From an uncultured Eubacteriales bacterium (GTDB taxonomy: Bacteria; Bacillota; Clostridia; Oscillospirales; Acutalibacteraceae): 41,615 bases of DNA. Made by a program: the position numbers and the translations under genes. This document shows positions 1 to 8,781 of this stretch, piece after piece. The DNA is taken from positions 1-41,615 of the forward strand of contig CAKSSR010000017.1 in NCBI GenBank assembly GCA_934489735.1. Direction: 5' to 3'. Below the pieces are notes generated by a model that saw nothing but the letters and a program-made list of their open reading frames with translations, was not told where the DNA came from and ran no database searches. The first letter of the stretch is position 1, and each line of letters begins with the position of its first letter.

Positions 1-44
1 TACTTGACTATTATATCATTATTACTGAAAAATTGCAATAGCAA

Positions 45-240
45 TATTGATTTTCAGAGAATGAGACTTGTTAAAAGAGGAGCATTTTAATCATTTTGCT
101 TTTAGGCTAAAAGACTTACATAGATCAAGTGCTATATGTCTAATTACTGCAAGCTTCCTGCGCCATTATCTTATTGTTGCCGACATTATGTTGTAACCAT
201 AATTTTGCCAAATGTACTTTACTTTTTGATACTGGCCACT
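45..240 (-). pseudogene. ISAs1-family transposase C-terminal remnant
   Basis: On the minus strand, bases 150 to 91 read AVIRHIALDLCKSFSLKAK before a stop. This resembles the C-terminal end of ISAs1-family transposases (typically ENxAxIRHIALNLLK...SLKxK). Upstream the frame is broken: the NNK..AQE stretch sits in another frame, and stops interrupt both flanks. No intact transposase or terminal repeat is visible, so this is a decayed fragment. A second decayed copy of the same family lies at 3660-4114. The family call rests on recalled motif shape only, so it is moderate to low confidence. Confidence 0.42.
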
Positions 241-669
241 ACAATTTAATATTTCGAGACATTCTATTACAATTGAGTCTCTTATAAATTCATTAGACAC
301 ATCTGTCGATTATGGAGCTTACCTTGTATTGTTGTTAAGTATTTAATAAACATAGGTAATATTTCTTTTAAGATTATTGTGAGTATAAATACAACCCACA
401 AGATTATTATATCATCTTTTTATCATGTTGTAAAGTTTTTGTATAAAAAAAATAATAGAATTAACAGAGTCGATTGAACCTGCCTCAAATTGTATGGACA
501 GTATAAGTAGACCCAATTGAGTAGGAAATTAAAAATTAAGTAAATAATGATTTTTATCACTTGTTTGTGAATTTTCCCTTACGATTTTAAAGAAAAAGTC
601 AACCTAAGCTGACCAATTTTTAATATATATCAAATTTTCCAATACAAAGTCTTAAACATCCAAGTCAAG
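241..669. other. AT-rich stretch without a recognisable gene
   Basis: No open frame of useful length is present on either strand. Bases 474-520 (TGAACCTGCCTCAAATTG, then TGGACAGTATAAG) loosely resemble the terminal repeat of IS150-group IS3 elements, but no partner end or transposase is nearby. Most likely scar DNA from past insertions. Confidence 0.4.
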
Positions 670-2490
670 TCATTCCATAGTTACTTCAACTTTCTTCCCA
701 CTGAAAGCTATTCCATATTTATATATTACATCGACACCAGCAATTTTAAGTTCCGTATCATATTTCTTATCTACAATTTGCTTTAAGGCAACCTGCGACA
801 ACTTTTTCAATTCATCATTATTACAATTCTTCTTTGCTTTTAATTCTATCAATATGCCTGGCAGTCCTTTTCTTCTTGGTCTCAATTGTATGTCATAACG
901 ACCATCCCCGGACTCTCTATTTGAGGTCAAAAAGAACTCTTCGAATAGCGCACATAAGCCAAGCATCAACCCATGATAAAAATTTTCATTCATTAAGTCG
1001 AAGGAGCTTACAGACTGTATGAGTAATTGCTGAATAAGTTTTTTAATTTTTAAATAATTCTTTGAGAAGATAGCTTCTTGGATAGAAATAATTATTGACT
1101 GCGGTATAATATTTTCAAATTTCTTTAGAATTTCTTTGCGATAGACTGATAATATCTCTTTATTAGGCACAGAAACCTCACAGATGAAGTCATCGTTAAG
1201 AGAAGTGATGGTTTTTGATACCTTCAGATATCCAGAAACCAGAAGAAAGCTGTATATTGCTGAAGGATTGTTCTCGATTTGCGGATATATCACACTTGTA
1301 TCAATATAAGTAGTCAAAGTCTTACCATTTATCAATGAATTTAAATTATCATATATTTCCTTGTTGGCTTTTGATATAACTTTATCAATAATATCATTAC
1401 TCCCTGTCGATATCCAAAAAGCTTTTGGTTTACAGCCGTTCCCATAGTAATTAATTACAGACCAAGGGTTAAAAATATCAGTTTGTCCAAAGCGATATCC
1501 ATCATACCATTGACAAATTTCATCATATTTATCTTCGATCCCATAATATTTAATAATTTCTTTTATTTCTTCCTTTGTAAAGCCAAAGTAAGAGCTATAT
1601 TTCTCATCAAGTACTGAATTGATTGATAGATTATTTAATCCACTGAATATACTTTCTTTAGATATTCTAAGAATACCGGTGAGAAATCCAAATGAAAGAT
1701 GTTCGTTGTCTTTAAATCCGCCTGAAAATAAGTTCCGCATAAATAAAATTGCTTTGTCATAGTAATTTTTTGTAAATCCCTGCTGAATAGGAGTGTCATA
1801 CTCATCAATTATTATTATAGGGGCCGTACCATAATGCTTGTGAAGCATATAGGAAAGGTCAATCAATGCTGAGGAAAGTTCAACTTCATCTACATTTCCG
1901 GTAGCTAATCTCTCATATTTTTCTTTATCATACTTATTACATTTGTCCGTTTCAATAAGTTCTTTGTGACGTCTAGTTTCTCTTGCAAAGATTTCCCTAA
2001 TTGCTGCAAAAGTTTCCTTCCAAGTATTAAACTTTACGTCTTTAAATGTCAAGAATATTACTGGATATTTCCCACAGTAGTCTTGATATTTCTTACCACA
2101 TTTCCATATTTTCTTATCTTTAAAGTAGATCGATGCATCTTTTTCTGTCTTTTCAAAGAAAGTTCGCAACATATCCATATTTAATGTCTTACCAAAGCGA
2201 CGTGGACGTGTAAATAATGTTACCATGGGTCTTTCGTCAATAAAATCTTTAATCATCATCGTCTTATCAACATAATAATATTCTGACGATACGAGGCAAT
2301 AGTTAGATATTCCAATAGGCAATGGAAGCCTTTCCTTATCACTTGATAATTTTGTATCACATGGGATCAGCCAACGGTTCTTTTGCTTGACTGCTCCCTT
2401 AATTTTTCCAGTCCGGCACAGCTCTGAGATTCTTTTTGATGATATATTTAAATGCTTTTCTGCTTCTTTCGTTGAAATCAATCTACTCAT
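670..2490 (-). CDS. AAA-ATPase-like / PD-(D/E)XK nuclease protein with N-terminal HTH
   Basis: The 606-residue product has three parts. Residues 4-42 resemble an excisionase/MerR-type winged helix (STKEAEKHLNIS, then RTGKI, ending RWLIP). Residues about 55-400 match the AAA-ATPase-like family (PF09820), with an atypical Walker A RPRRFGKT at 95-102 and a Walker B-like IIIIDEYDTP near 230. The C-terminal ~100 residues match the associated PD-(D/E)XK domain (PF08011), with YDI then IELKAKK as candidate catalytic D and ExK. The family is very abundant and often multicopy in gut anaerobes. Its function is unproven; mobile-element or defence roles have been suggested. It is intact, has no operon partner, and sits among IS remnants, which fits a mobile accessory gene. 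Confidence 0.85.
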   Translation of the reverse strand: MSRLISTKEAEKHLNISSKRISELCRTGKIKGAVKQKNRWLIPCDTKLSSDKERLPLPIGISNYCLVSSEYYYVDKTMMIKDFIDERPMVTLFTRPRRFGKTLNMDMLRTFFEKTEKDASIYFKDKKIWKCGKKYQDYCGKYPVIFLTFKDVKFNTWKETFAAIREIFARETRRHKELIETDKCNKYDKEKYERLATGNVDEVELSSALIDLSYMLHKHYGTAPIIIIDEYDTPIQQGFTKNYYDKAILFMRNLFSGGFKDNEHLSFGFLTGILRISKESIFSGLNNLSINSVLDEKYSSYFGFTKEEIKEIIKYYGIEDKYDEICQWYDGYRFGQTDIFNPWSVINYYGNGCKPKAFWISTGSNDIIDKVISKANKEIYDNLNSLINGKTLTTYIDTSVIYPQIENNPSAIYSFLLVSGYLKVSKTITSLNDDFICEVSVPNKEILSVYRKEILKKFENIIPQSIIISIQEAIFSKNYLKIKKLIQQLLIQSVSSFDLMNENFYHGLMLGLCALFEEFFLTSNRESGDGRYDIQLRPRRKGLPGILIELKAKKNCNNDELKKLSQVALKQIVDKKYDTELKIAGVDVIYKYGIAFSGKKVEVTME

Positions 2491-2525
2491 AGTATATCTT
2501 TAGAAAGCATATTTCGTCATTTTAA

Positions 2526-2715
2526 TACTTGAATGACACTTTCTATCGTCCTTTCTTTAAAATACGTAATCTGTTTTCCATTATACCTCTTTAATTTATA
2601 TTTATCAAGTGAAAAACGGCTTACATCCAGGAATATTTCAAATGTATTGCCTCATGAATGCCATCCTTTAAGCTTAGTATACTTTGCTCTAAGTTACTAA
2701 AACTCAAATATTCTT
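2526..2715 (-). pseudogene. Decayed coding fragment of unknown family
   Basis: Two overlapping minus-strand frames look coding but neither has a proper start. The first (from 2715) reads EEYLSFSNLEQSILSLKDG and runs to a stop. The second continues as FEIFLDVSRFSLDKYKLKRY and then ITYFKERTIESVIQVLK before a stop near 2526. Joining them needs one frameshift around 2640-2660. The amino-acid composition looks like a real protein rather than random AT-rich DNA, but I do not recognise the family. Confidence 0.35.
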
Positions 2716-2733
2716 CATTTTTATTATAATAAA

Positions 2734-2806
2734 TTAGGCACATAATCTAAATTCCCTTTGATACTCCCAGTGTTGACATTGTATCATCGGTCTTGATTAT
2801 GTGCCC
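2734..2806. repeat. Perfect 11-bp inverted repeat with nested stem
   Basis: GGCACATAATC (2734-2744) and GATTATGTGCC (2796-2806) are exact reverse complements separated by 51 bases. Inside, GATAC and GTATC can pair around an AGTG/CATT helix, so the whole unit could fold into one long interrupted hairpin. There is no run of T directly after it on the minus strand, so it is not an obvious terminator. It may be the scar of a small mobile element or a structured RNA. Confidence 0.5.
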
Positions 2807-2878
2807 CTTTATTTTAAAGTGTACCCCCATGTCAAGGACATTTTAATAAAGGATTATAAATTTTCTATCAGTAAATAA

Positions 2879-3610
2879 CTATATGTTATTCTTTAACCTG
2901 CTTCTGAAAAACCTTCCACTGAAAGTGCTTCCTTTTTTAATTAGAAAGATGCCTTCCTCGATGTTTTTAATCGAAATATAGTCTTCGTTTCTAAAGACCA
3001 GGTGATCAATTAGAACAATATTTACTAATTTTAAAGCGTCTAATAGGTCTCTTGTAAACAATATGTCATCAATTGATGTACGAAGAAAGCCATAAGGGTG
3101 ATTATGGGCAATAATTACCTTGGTCGCCTTATATTCTTTAGCCATATCAATAATTTTACTATTCCGAACATCAACTTTTCTAATAATTCCTTTGCAAACC
3201 GTACTATTAAGTAAAATTTTATCGTTGTTATCCAATAAAAGTATAGCAAAAATTTCAGTCGGTTGTCCAACAAAGTGAAAAGCTAATTGCTCGTTTAAAT
3301 TTTCCGGATGTAACATATTCCGATCGCTTACATAAATTCTAGAAATCTTTGTCAGTATATTAAAAAAGGCTGTCGATGATTCATTAATTTTACTTATATC
3401 ATGTAATATTTCTTTTGGATTAATCAGCACTTGTGAGAAACTGTTATATTTACTTAGAAGCTCCTTCGTAACGGCAATGGCATCGTTCTTTTGACCTGCA
3501 TAATACAAATTTAAGATCAAAATTTCTTCCAAACTCATCTCTTTGTATCCATGTTTGATAAATTTATTCTTAATATTATCAATTTTTTCTTTGCTCATAA
3601 TGTCATTCAC
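2879..3610 (-). CDS. RadC-like JAB/JAMM-domain protein
   Basis: The 243-residue product has the RadC-type MPN+ (JAMM) fold at about residues 115-230. It carries the metal-binding signature HNHP at 169-172 followed by S179 and D182, the spacing expected for HxHx7SxxD. The N-terminal ~100 residues resemble the RadC helix-hairpin-helix region but are divergent. Despite the historical name, RadC proteins are not established DNA-repair enzymes; many are carried on mobile or defence islands, which fits the IS scars on both sides. ATG codons at 3610 and 3598 are both possible starts; the first is preceded by a GGGTGGGTGA SD. Confidence 0.8.
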   Translation of the reverse strand: MNDIMSKEKIDNIKNKFIKHGYKEMSLEEILILNLYYAGQKNDAIAVTKELLSKYNSFSQVLINPKEILHDISKINESSTAFFNILTKISRIYVSDRNMLHPENLNEQLAFHFVGQPTEIFAILLLDNNDKILLNSTVCKGIIRKVDVRNSKIIDMAKEYKATKVIIAHNHPYGFLRTSIDDILFTRDLLDALKLVNIVLIDHLVFRNEDYISIKNIEEGIFLIKKGSTFSGRFFRSRLKNNI

Positions 3611-3659
3611 CCACCCATTCTAATTATCCGATACAAATGAATTATATGTATACTATACT

Positions 3660-4114
3660 ATATATTGCGATATAGTTCAAGTACCATAGTCGAATTGCTG
3701 TAAAATTTTCTTTACTATCGTCTTTCCCGTTACCTTTACAAATGTCCAAATTAAAACCTATTTCCTATTTCCCAACGCTCTCTTGAAATAGCAAGTAATT
3801 CTTTCGCAAAGGCTTCAAGCGTGATATATAATAGCTAGTCTCTTCAATTGTTTTGTCTTTAATTTTCACCAATACCTTTTTAACAGAAAATACTGTCCTT
3901 AGTCCATCCTATTCAGTTTGCTGATCAAGCCATTAGATTCATCCTCCATTCTGCCTGGGTCTTTAAATCTACATTTGTAATACTACTCATTCTATATCTT
4001 TATACAGATTCTTCTTATTTTCTTTCTACTTGAATACATAATTTTTTTCTTTCTCTGTTATCTTTTTGCAAGTTTCTTTTTGATGATGGATGCATCGCAT
4101 TGTAAACCTGAAGC
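3660..4114 (-). pseudogene. Decayed ISAs1-family transposase
   Basis: Reading the minus strand with frameshifts recovers consecutive ISAs1 landmarks: GLQCDASIIKKKLAK near 4110, DPGRMEDES (the family HGRIE block) near 3960, then TSYYISRLKP, AKELLAISRERWEIGN and finally DDSKENFTAIR near 3690. In intact members these correspond to the central DDE-fold region, the RYYISSL block, the HWxIEN block and the C-terminal ENFAxIR block. Several stops and shifts break the frame and the N-terminal half is missing, so it is inactive. It ends beside the tRNA-fMet terminator. Confidence 0.72.
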
Positions 4115-4125
4115 TTTTTTTCATA

Positions 4126-4167
4126 AAAAGAAAGCATTTCAAAACCAATAAGATTTCAAAATGCTTT
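4126..4167 (-). terminator. Intrinsic terminator of the tRNA-fMet transcript
   Basis: On the minus strand AAAGCATTT and AAATGCTTT pair over a 19-base loop and are followed by CTTTTTATG. It lies directly downstream of the tRNA. Confidence 0.7.
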
Positions 4168-4174
4168 AAAATGT

Positions 4175-4252
<78 letters not shown>

Positions 4253-4304
4253 ATATCTTAAGTTTTCCTCAAGGATCATTAACCATCTCCTTGACTGTGT
4301 TTAC

Positions 4305-4333
4305 AGTATAACATACCCATTTATCAATTTCAA
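4305..4333 (-). promoter_or_regulatory. Sigma-A-type promoter of tRNA-fMet
   Basis: On the minus strand TTGAAA (4333-4328), a 17-base spacer and TATACT (4310-4305) precede the tRNA by about 50 bases. Nothing recognisable lies between this promoter and the next one at 4738; that stretch is very AT-rich and free of ORFs. Confidence 0.7.
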
Positions 4334-4737
4334 GTACTTTTTTAATAAATTTAAGGAAATTTATAAAGTTTGTATGATTAAATAAATAATTTGAGCAATA
4401 TAGGAGCATATCTATGAATAAGCACATAATAACTACAGGACTTTAATCGTACACTTACGGAATGATCATTATATTTCTTCGCAATGTAATAATAAGTAAC
4501 GTAAAAATAAATACATTGTATATTATATATAATATTATTTGAAATTAAAGTGCATTTAATATTTTGGATGGATAATTGATATAAATAATTATTAATTACA
4601 TGTCATGATTAAGTAGAAAATAGATATTCATTTACATAATGTAGAGGGTAATAATATATATTATATATATTTGATTGTTTAATTGTTACTATTAGTATGA
4701 ACTTATTTATTACTGTATACAAATTTAATAAAACATA

Positions 4738-4766
4738 TTGACTTTTGATTTCTATATATATATAAT
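4738..4766 (+). promoter_or_regulatory. Strong sigma-A-type promoter of the collagen-like gene
   Basis: TTGACT (4738-4743), a 17-base spacer and TATAAT (4761-4766) lie about 90 bases before the start codon at 4860. The spacer is an alternating TA tract. Confidence 0.75.
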
Positions 4767-4779
4767 AGATATATCAAGT

Positions 4780-4829
4780 GACATGTCCGACGTTGATCTA
4801 TCGATCGACTAAATACTTAAAGACATGTC
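4780..4829. promoter_or_regulatory. Paired GACATGTC palindromes in the leader
   Basis: The self-complementary octamer GACATGTC occurs at 4780-4787 and again at 4822-4829, just downstream of the promoter. Between them lies a second dyad-rich patch (GATCTATCGATC). This may be a pair of operator sites for a dimeric regulator, or in RNA an 8-bp stem enclosing a 34-base loop ahead of the SD GGAGGG at 4848. Confidence 0.45.
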
Positions 4830-4859
4830 TCAAATAATAAAAATCTGGAGGGATTTAAA

Positions 4860-6158
4860 ATGATTAAAAACAAATTAGTAAAAGGAATGAGTATAGGATT
4901 TCTAGTTTCAGGATTAGCATTATGTTCGATGTTAGAAACGTCAGCTATGTCAAATGATATAAATGCACAACTATGCGAAGGTATAGAGTGTGAAGCACCT
5001 CAGGAAATGGCATGTGGATGTCGTTGTTGCAGACCAGTTGTAAAACCGAAACCAGTATTAAGACATGTTTGCAGAGGACCAGCAGGCCCAAGAGGTCCAA
5101 AAGGCCCAAGAGGTAAACAGGGTAAAAGAGGTAAGCAGGGTAAACAGGGTAAGGCAGGTGCAAGCGCTTACGAAATAGCTGTTAAACATGGATTTAAAGG
5201 CTCAGAAGCAGAATGGCTTGAGTCACTAAAGGGCGGCTGTAAGTGCGTTGATACTAAGTCATTACTTATATCTGAGTATGGTAAAGTTGATAGTAACTTA
5301 GGTGGAAACATTAGCTGTAAGTATTATATACCATATAAAACTTTCTTCGAATATGGGACTAACGGTAATACAGGGACAACTCAGGTAGATAAGGGTAATC
5401 CGACGTATTTAGACTCAGTAAAAGTGATATGTTCTGATAACAATTGGTATTATAATAGTACACCATGTTACTCCTACTCCGAAACTATTTCAGGAAAAAC
5501 TGATAATGATAGATTTATATATAATAGTACAGAAAAGGGAGCAAAAGATGCTAGTTGCCTGATTTATGATTCAACAAAAATTAGTAATTGTAAATGTCAA
5601 CCTGAATGTATTTCTCATGTTATAAGTGAGGCTAATGAAAGGAATGTATATTACTTTATTTTGCCTAAAAGCTCTAAATTGACATTTGATGACACTTGTT
5701 TAAAAGTTAGTAAGCTATATAGTGCTTCAGATAGCATACCATCTGGAAGTACTGTTGAGATGGGCATATATGAAGTAAAAGTAAAAAATTCTATAGAAGG
5801 CGGACATAAAGCATATATAACTGCACATAATAGCACTTCGTATTTATTTGAAGCAGATGCAGGGGTTGATGATTTTACAAAGGTTTTGGATTTGATATAC
5901 TTTGGCAGTGATAGCAGTGATATAGGAATGCCTAAATCATTGAATAATAGAGACTTAGGAAAGAGCTATAAAGAGGTTTCATTTGGAAATGATGATTTAA
6001 GTTCTTTGAACTCAATAAAATACAACTATGATTTAACTAACCTTGAAGGAAACATTAAGAGTAGTCCAATCGAGGAAAGTGATTTGATGGGTAAAACATT
6101 AAAAGTTAAAGACATTAAGTCAAAGGCTAGAATGCTTTTAAATGGCATAATTGAATAA
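4860..6158 (+). CDS. Secreted collagen-like protein
   Basis: The 432-residue product starts with a signal-peptide-like segment (basic MIKNKLVKG, hydrophobic core to about residue 30). A Cys-rich patch (CGCRCCRP, about 52-59) follows, then a short collagen block of about eleven GXY triplets (GPAGPRGPKGPRGKQ..., about 72-102). Next comes the GASAYEIAVKHGFKG...EWLESLKG motif, commonly found after collagen repeats in clostridial and bacillar surface or exosporium proteins. The remaining ~300 residues are an unrecognised, Cys-containing globular region. GXY triplets are Lys/Arg-rich, unlike the Thr-rich BclA of Bacillus. It is monocistronic: a strong promoter precedes it and a terminator follows at 6271. 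A role on the cell or spore surface is inferred. Confidence 0.8.
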   Translation: MIKNKLVKGMSIGFLVSGLALCSMLETSAMSNDINAQLCEGIECEAPQEMACGCRCCRPVVKPKPVLRHVCRGPAGPRGPKGPRGKQGKRGKQGKQGKAGASAYEIAVKHGFKGSEAEWLESLKGGCKCVDTKSLLISEYGKVDSNLGGNISCKYYIPYKTFFEYGTNGNTGTTQVDKGNPTYLDSVKVICSDNNWYYNSTPCYSYSETISGKTDNDRFIYNSTEKGAKDASCLIYDSTKISNCKCQPECISHVISEANERNVYYFILPKSSKLTFDDTCLKVSKLYSASDSIPSGSTVEMGIYEVKVKNSIEGGHKAYITAHNSTSYLFEADAGVDDFTKVLDLIYFGSDSSDIGMPKSLNNRDLGKSYKEVSFGNDDLSSLNSIKYNYDLTNLEGNIKSSPIEESDLMGKTLKVKDIKSKARMLLNGIIE

Positions 6159-6270
6159 TAATTAAGAACAAAGTACGAAACATAAAATAACCTATTGAAC
6201 AATTTATAATATTAATCATCGAAAGATTATAGAAGATGATGCGCATATTAGTAAATGATGAATGCGTGAG

Positions 6271-6321
6271 ATGCTACATTTAAGACTGTAAAGAATGGTC
6301 TGCGATGTAGCATATTTTTTT
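6271..6321 (+). terminator. Intrinsic terminator after the collagen-like gene
   Basis: ATGCTACAT (6271-6279) pairs perfectly with ATGTAGCAT (6305-6313) and is followed by a T run (6314-6321). Confidence 0.75.
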
Positions 6322-6993
6322 AAGAAAAGGTTATCTTATTAATTGGAATACCAATCCTGATGAGATAAAATGTATTAAGTGTGAAAGAAAAGAATATGAT
6401 ACTATTTTCTATCCGGCATGGATTGATATGTATTTGAATAGTGGGGAAAATATCAGTGATATAGAAACGTTTGCTAAAATAAAAGAAATAGTTGATAAAG
6501 CTTACACATTGGCTAAGGGAGAAAAGAATCTTAATGAGGAATACTTCCAATTGCATCTCAATTCGGATACTGTTGAATGTGATGCTATGAAAAATTTTAT
6601 ATTTGAATCAGAGTTTTTAAAGGGATCTATAAAACTTAATGACGTAAACTATTCTTTGGAAGACATAGCGAGAAGAGAAGTAGAAGAATGGATATCGAAA
6701 ATTGAGATATTTGATAAATTGAATTGCAATTACTTTAAATTCTATGGTGAAAATAATGAGGAAAATGACATGGGTCTTTTGGGAATATATAAGGATAATG
6801 AAATGTTTTACCTTCTATATCCTAGCATAGAAGAACTTGCGAAAAAGTTTGATGCGGCATATAGCAGTAAAAACTTAGAAGAATGTAAGAAAAAATAAAA
6901 AGATTACATACTCAGATATCCGATTTTATTGAAAATCTGAATGCAGGATATGTTAACTCTACTGATAATTATATTGATGATAAGGAGAATTAA
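6311..6993 (+). pseudogene. Truncated, frameshifted paralogue of the large modular protein
   Basis: An open frame of 156 codons starts at ATG 6428, but the coding pattern extends upstream without a start codon to about 6311, inside the preceding terminator. It also continues after the stop at 6896-6898 in another frame (KRLHTQISDFIENLNAGY...) to 6993; a one-base slip in the A run near 6889-6895 would join the two. The restored product is collinear with residues about 480-660 of the protein encoded at 8782-11886: IFYPAWIDMY vs TFYPSWLDEY, VNYSLEDIARREVEEW vs QISFESINDQRKEELY, and a C-terminal helix resembling DKFNEAYKSKQVEDCKK. It therefore looks like the decayed remnant of a second copy of this unusual family. 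Confidence 0.7.
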
Positions 6994-7070
6994 AGAAAAT
7001 TTACTTCGAAGGGCAACCATCAAAAAGTCAGAAGTTGAAACTGCCCAACAAAGGACATAATAAAAGACAA

Positions 7071-7160
7071 AATTAAAAAAGCGAAGACTACAAACTTACC
7101 TAAAGAGGGCAGGAATTTAGTCTTTGTCTTTATGCAATATGAGGCATAGGGGATGATACG
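7071..7160. repeat. Dispersed repeat copy A (with hairpin)
   Basis: About 90 bases that recur with roughly 85-90 percent identity by eye at 11909-12005. It contains AAGACTA/TAGTCTT inverted arms around a conserved inner segment (ACTTACCTAAAGAG, then GCAGGAAT) and a conserved 3' flank (AATATGAGGCATAGGG). On the minus strand the hairpin is followed by GCTTTTTTAATT, a terminator pattern. Here it follows the truncated paralogue, with no minus-strand gene upstream to terminate. Confidence 0.75.
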
Positions 7161-7251
7161 ATTGAGAGAAATTAAAGAGGATTGTTTAATTGTGCAAAAG
7201 CACATATTAATAATTAACAAAAATAAGCCAAAATATTTTTAATGAATTCAT

Positions 7252-7280
7252 TTGCAAAATATAAATAAATATGTTATACT
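7252..7280 (+). promoter_or_regulatory. Sigma-A-type promoter of the 7338-11886 operon
   Basis: TTGCAA (7252-7257), a 17-base spacer and TATACT (7275-7280) lie about 50 bases before the ATG at 7338, which has its own SD AAAAGGAGC. Confidence 0.65.
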
Positions 7281-7337
7281 ATATGTAGTTATTTAATTTA
7301 AAATAACAAATAATATTTAATAAAAGGAGCTGAAAAT

Positions 7338-8780
7338 ATGAGTGAACTTAATAGTGGGGAATTAGTGAATTTTACAGATATATTTATAGATACAGATAAA
7401 GGAGATGAAGGAGATGAAAAGAAACATGGATTATTTCATATTGAAGATGGAATGTACAAATTATCTGGAGACTATGACGAAATAAAAGGAGGCAGTATAT
7501 TTAAGGAAGAATTTGACTTGAATGATGCAATGAAAAAAGGTGGTAGCGACACAGATTTTATAAATTTTAATCAAATAAAAGAAATGGAGACTTTATCATT
7601 TAAAAATTTAAAGTCAACAAATGCGGATTTAGAATTCTATTTTGAGTCAGATGAAGCGATAAGATTGGCTCCGTTTACATTTGGAGCAAATTTTACAAGC
7701 TTAAAAGCAATCAAAGGAAATAATAAAAAGGTACAATTAGTGCTATGTAGTAATACCTTTGAGAACGAAAATGTATTACAGAATATAGAAGACATAAAAG
7801 ATGTAAGAAGGTTATATTTATATGGTGAATGGGATAAAGGAACCTTTAAAAAATTAGCTGGAGCGATTAAGGATGATGGAAAGATCTATGAAGACAAAGA
7901 TGCGGAAGAGAAGTTTTCATTAGACGGGAAGTTTGAAAAGAGTGACTTCGGGGAAGACCTGTTAACCAAATTGAGTAAAGATATGATAAGCAATGTTATC
8001 CAAGGTACTATAAGCGAAGATGAGAAGAATGCAATTAAATCAAAAAGAAAAGAAAAAGTAAAAGCGATTAAAGCAGAAAATGGAGAAGCTGATGGCAAAA
8101 AAACAGAAGAGCAAGGCAAAGAGCAAGGCTTCTTTTCTTGGAACGATATTGTTAAGGATCATGGAGCAGTATGTGGTGCTATGTTTAAGTTTGTACTTGG
8201 ACAAATGAAAGAAAAAGGCATTTCTATTAAGGCAACATTAATAGCAGAAAAAGTCGGACTAGATGAAAGTGGAGAACCAATATTAAGTCCAGATTGTTTT
8301 GAAGATATTAAATTAATCGGCGCTGGTGATGTAGTGATAAAGATATTAAAGATGTTGTCAGAAAAATGGGAAGAAGGCGCCAGTACCATAAAATTAAAAA
8401 ATGATAAAAATAATAGAGATAAATTTAGGATAGCATTAAAAGAACATATAAAAAGTAATTGGGCCGAAAGTACAAAGGGAATAAAGACCAATTTAGTTAT
8501 GATAGGTAAAGTAAATAATGAAATTGCAAATAAATTAGGAGCAACTAGCAAGGAAGTAATAGAAAATGTGGAGGATGCTAATAAATACATGTCTGATGTT
8601 TTACAGGGGGCAGATATATTAGATAAAGGTTGCAAATTTGAAAGATCCCAAGTAGAAACGATGATAGATTGCTTAAAACAAATAGGAAAGTCATACAAAG
8701 AAGCTAAAAATAAAGAAAAGACAAAAGATTGCATAATATGTATTGAAAGATTGAAAAGTGCATTAAAGGGGAGTGAATAA
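7338..8780 (+). CDS. Large cytosolic protein of unknown function, possible LRR segment
   Basis: The 480-residue, acidic and Lys/Glu-rich product has no signal peptide and no membrane segment. Residues about 90-180 have a pattern reminiscent of BspA-type leucine-rich repeats (LAPFTFGANFTSLKAIKG, then LVLCSNTFENENVLQNI), but only weakly. A charged linker (about 230-265, rich in K, E, Q) separates this from a mainly helical second half. The last ~45 residues (KQIGKSYKEAKNKEKTKDC, then IERLKSALKG) resemble the helical module ends of the next protein (SKQVEDCKKN...), linking the two products. It is the first gene of a two-gene operon; the next ATG comes one base after its stop. I do not recognise the family. 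Confidence 0.75.
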   Translation: MSELNSGELVNFTDIFIDTDKGDEGDEKKHGLFHIEDGMYKLSGDYDEIKGGSIFKEEFDLNDAMKKGGSDTDFINFNQIKEMETLSFKNLKSTNADLEFYFESDEAIRLAPFTFGANFTSLKAIKGNNKKVQLVLCSNTFENENVLQNIEDIKDVRRLYLYGEWDKGTFKKLAGAIKDDGKIYEDKDAEEKFSLDGKFEKSDFGEDLLTKLSKDMISNVIQGTISEDEKNAIKSKRKEKVKAIKAENGEADGKKTEEQGKEQGFFSWNDIVKDHGAVCGAMFKFVLGQMKEKGISIKATLIAEKVGLDESGEPILSPDCFEDIKLIGAGDVVIKILKMLSEKWEEGASTIKLKNDKNNRDKFRIALKEHIKSNWAESTKGIKTNLVMIGKVNNEIANKLGATSKEVIENVEDANKYMSDVLQGADILDKGCKFERSQVETMIDCLKQIGKSYKEAKNKEKTKDCIICIERLKSALKGSE

Positions 8781-8781
8781 T

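Noticed and set aside
6889..6993. Programmed frameshifting at the A run of the 156-codon ORF
   Set aside because: No classical slippery heptamer with a downstream stem was seen and the 5' end of the gene is also missing, so decay is the simpler explanation.
7020..7220. Hydrophobic minus-strand frames in repeats A and B sharing SLGKFVVFAFLIL, like type I toxins
   Set aside because: The shared peptide follows from the shared DNA repeat, the frames differ in length and ends, and copy B overlaps the coding end of the 1034-residue protein. No SD or antisense RNA promoter was seen.
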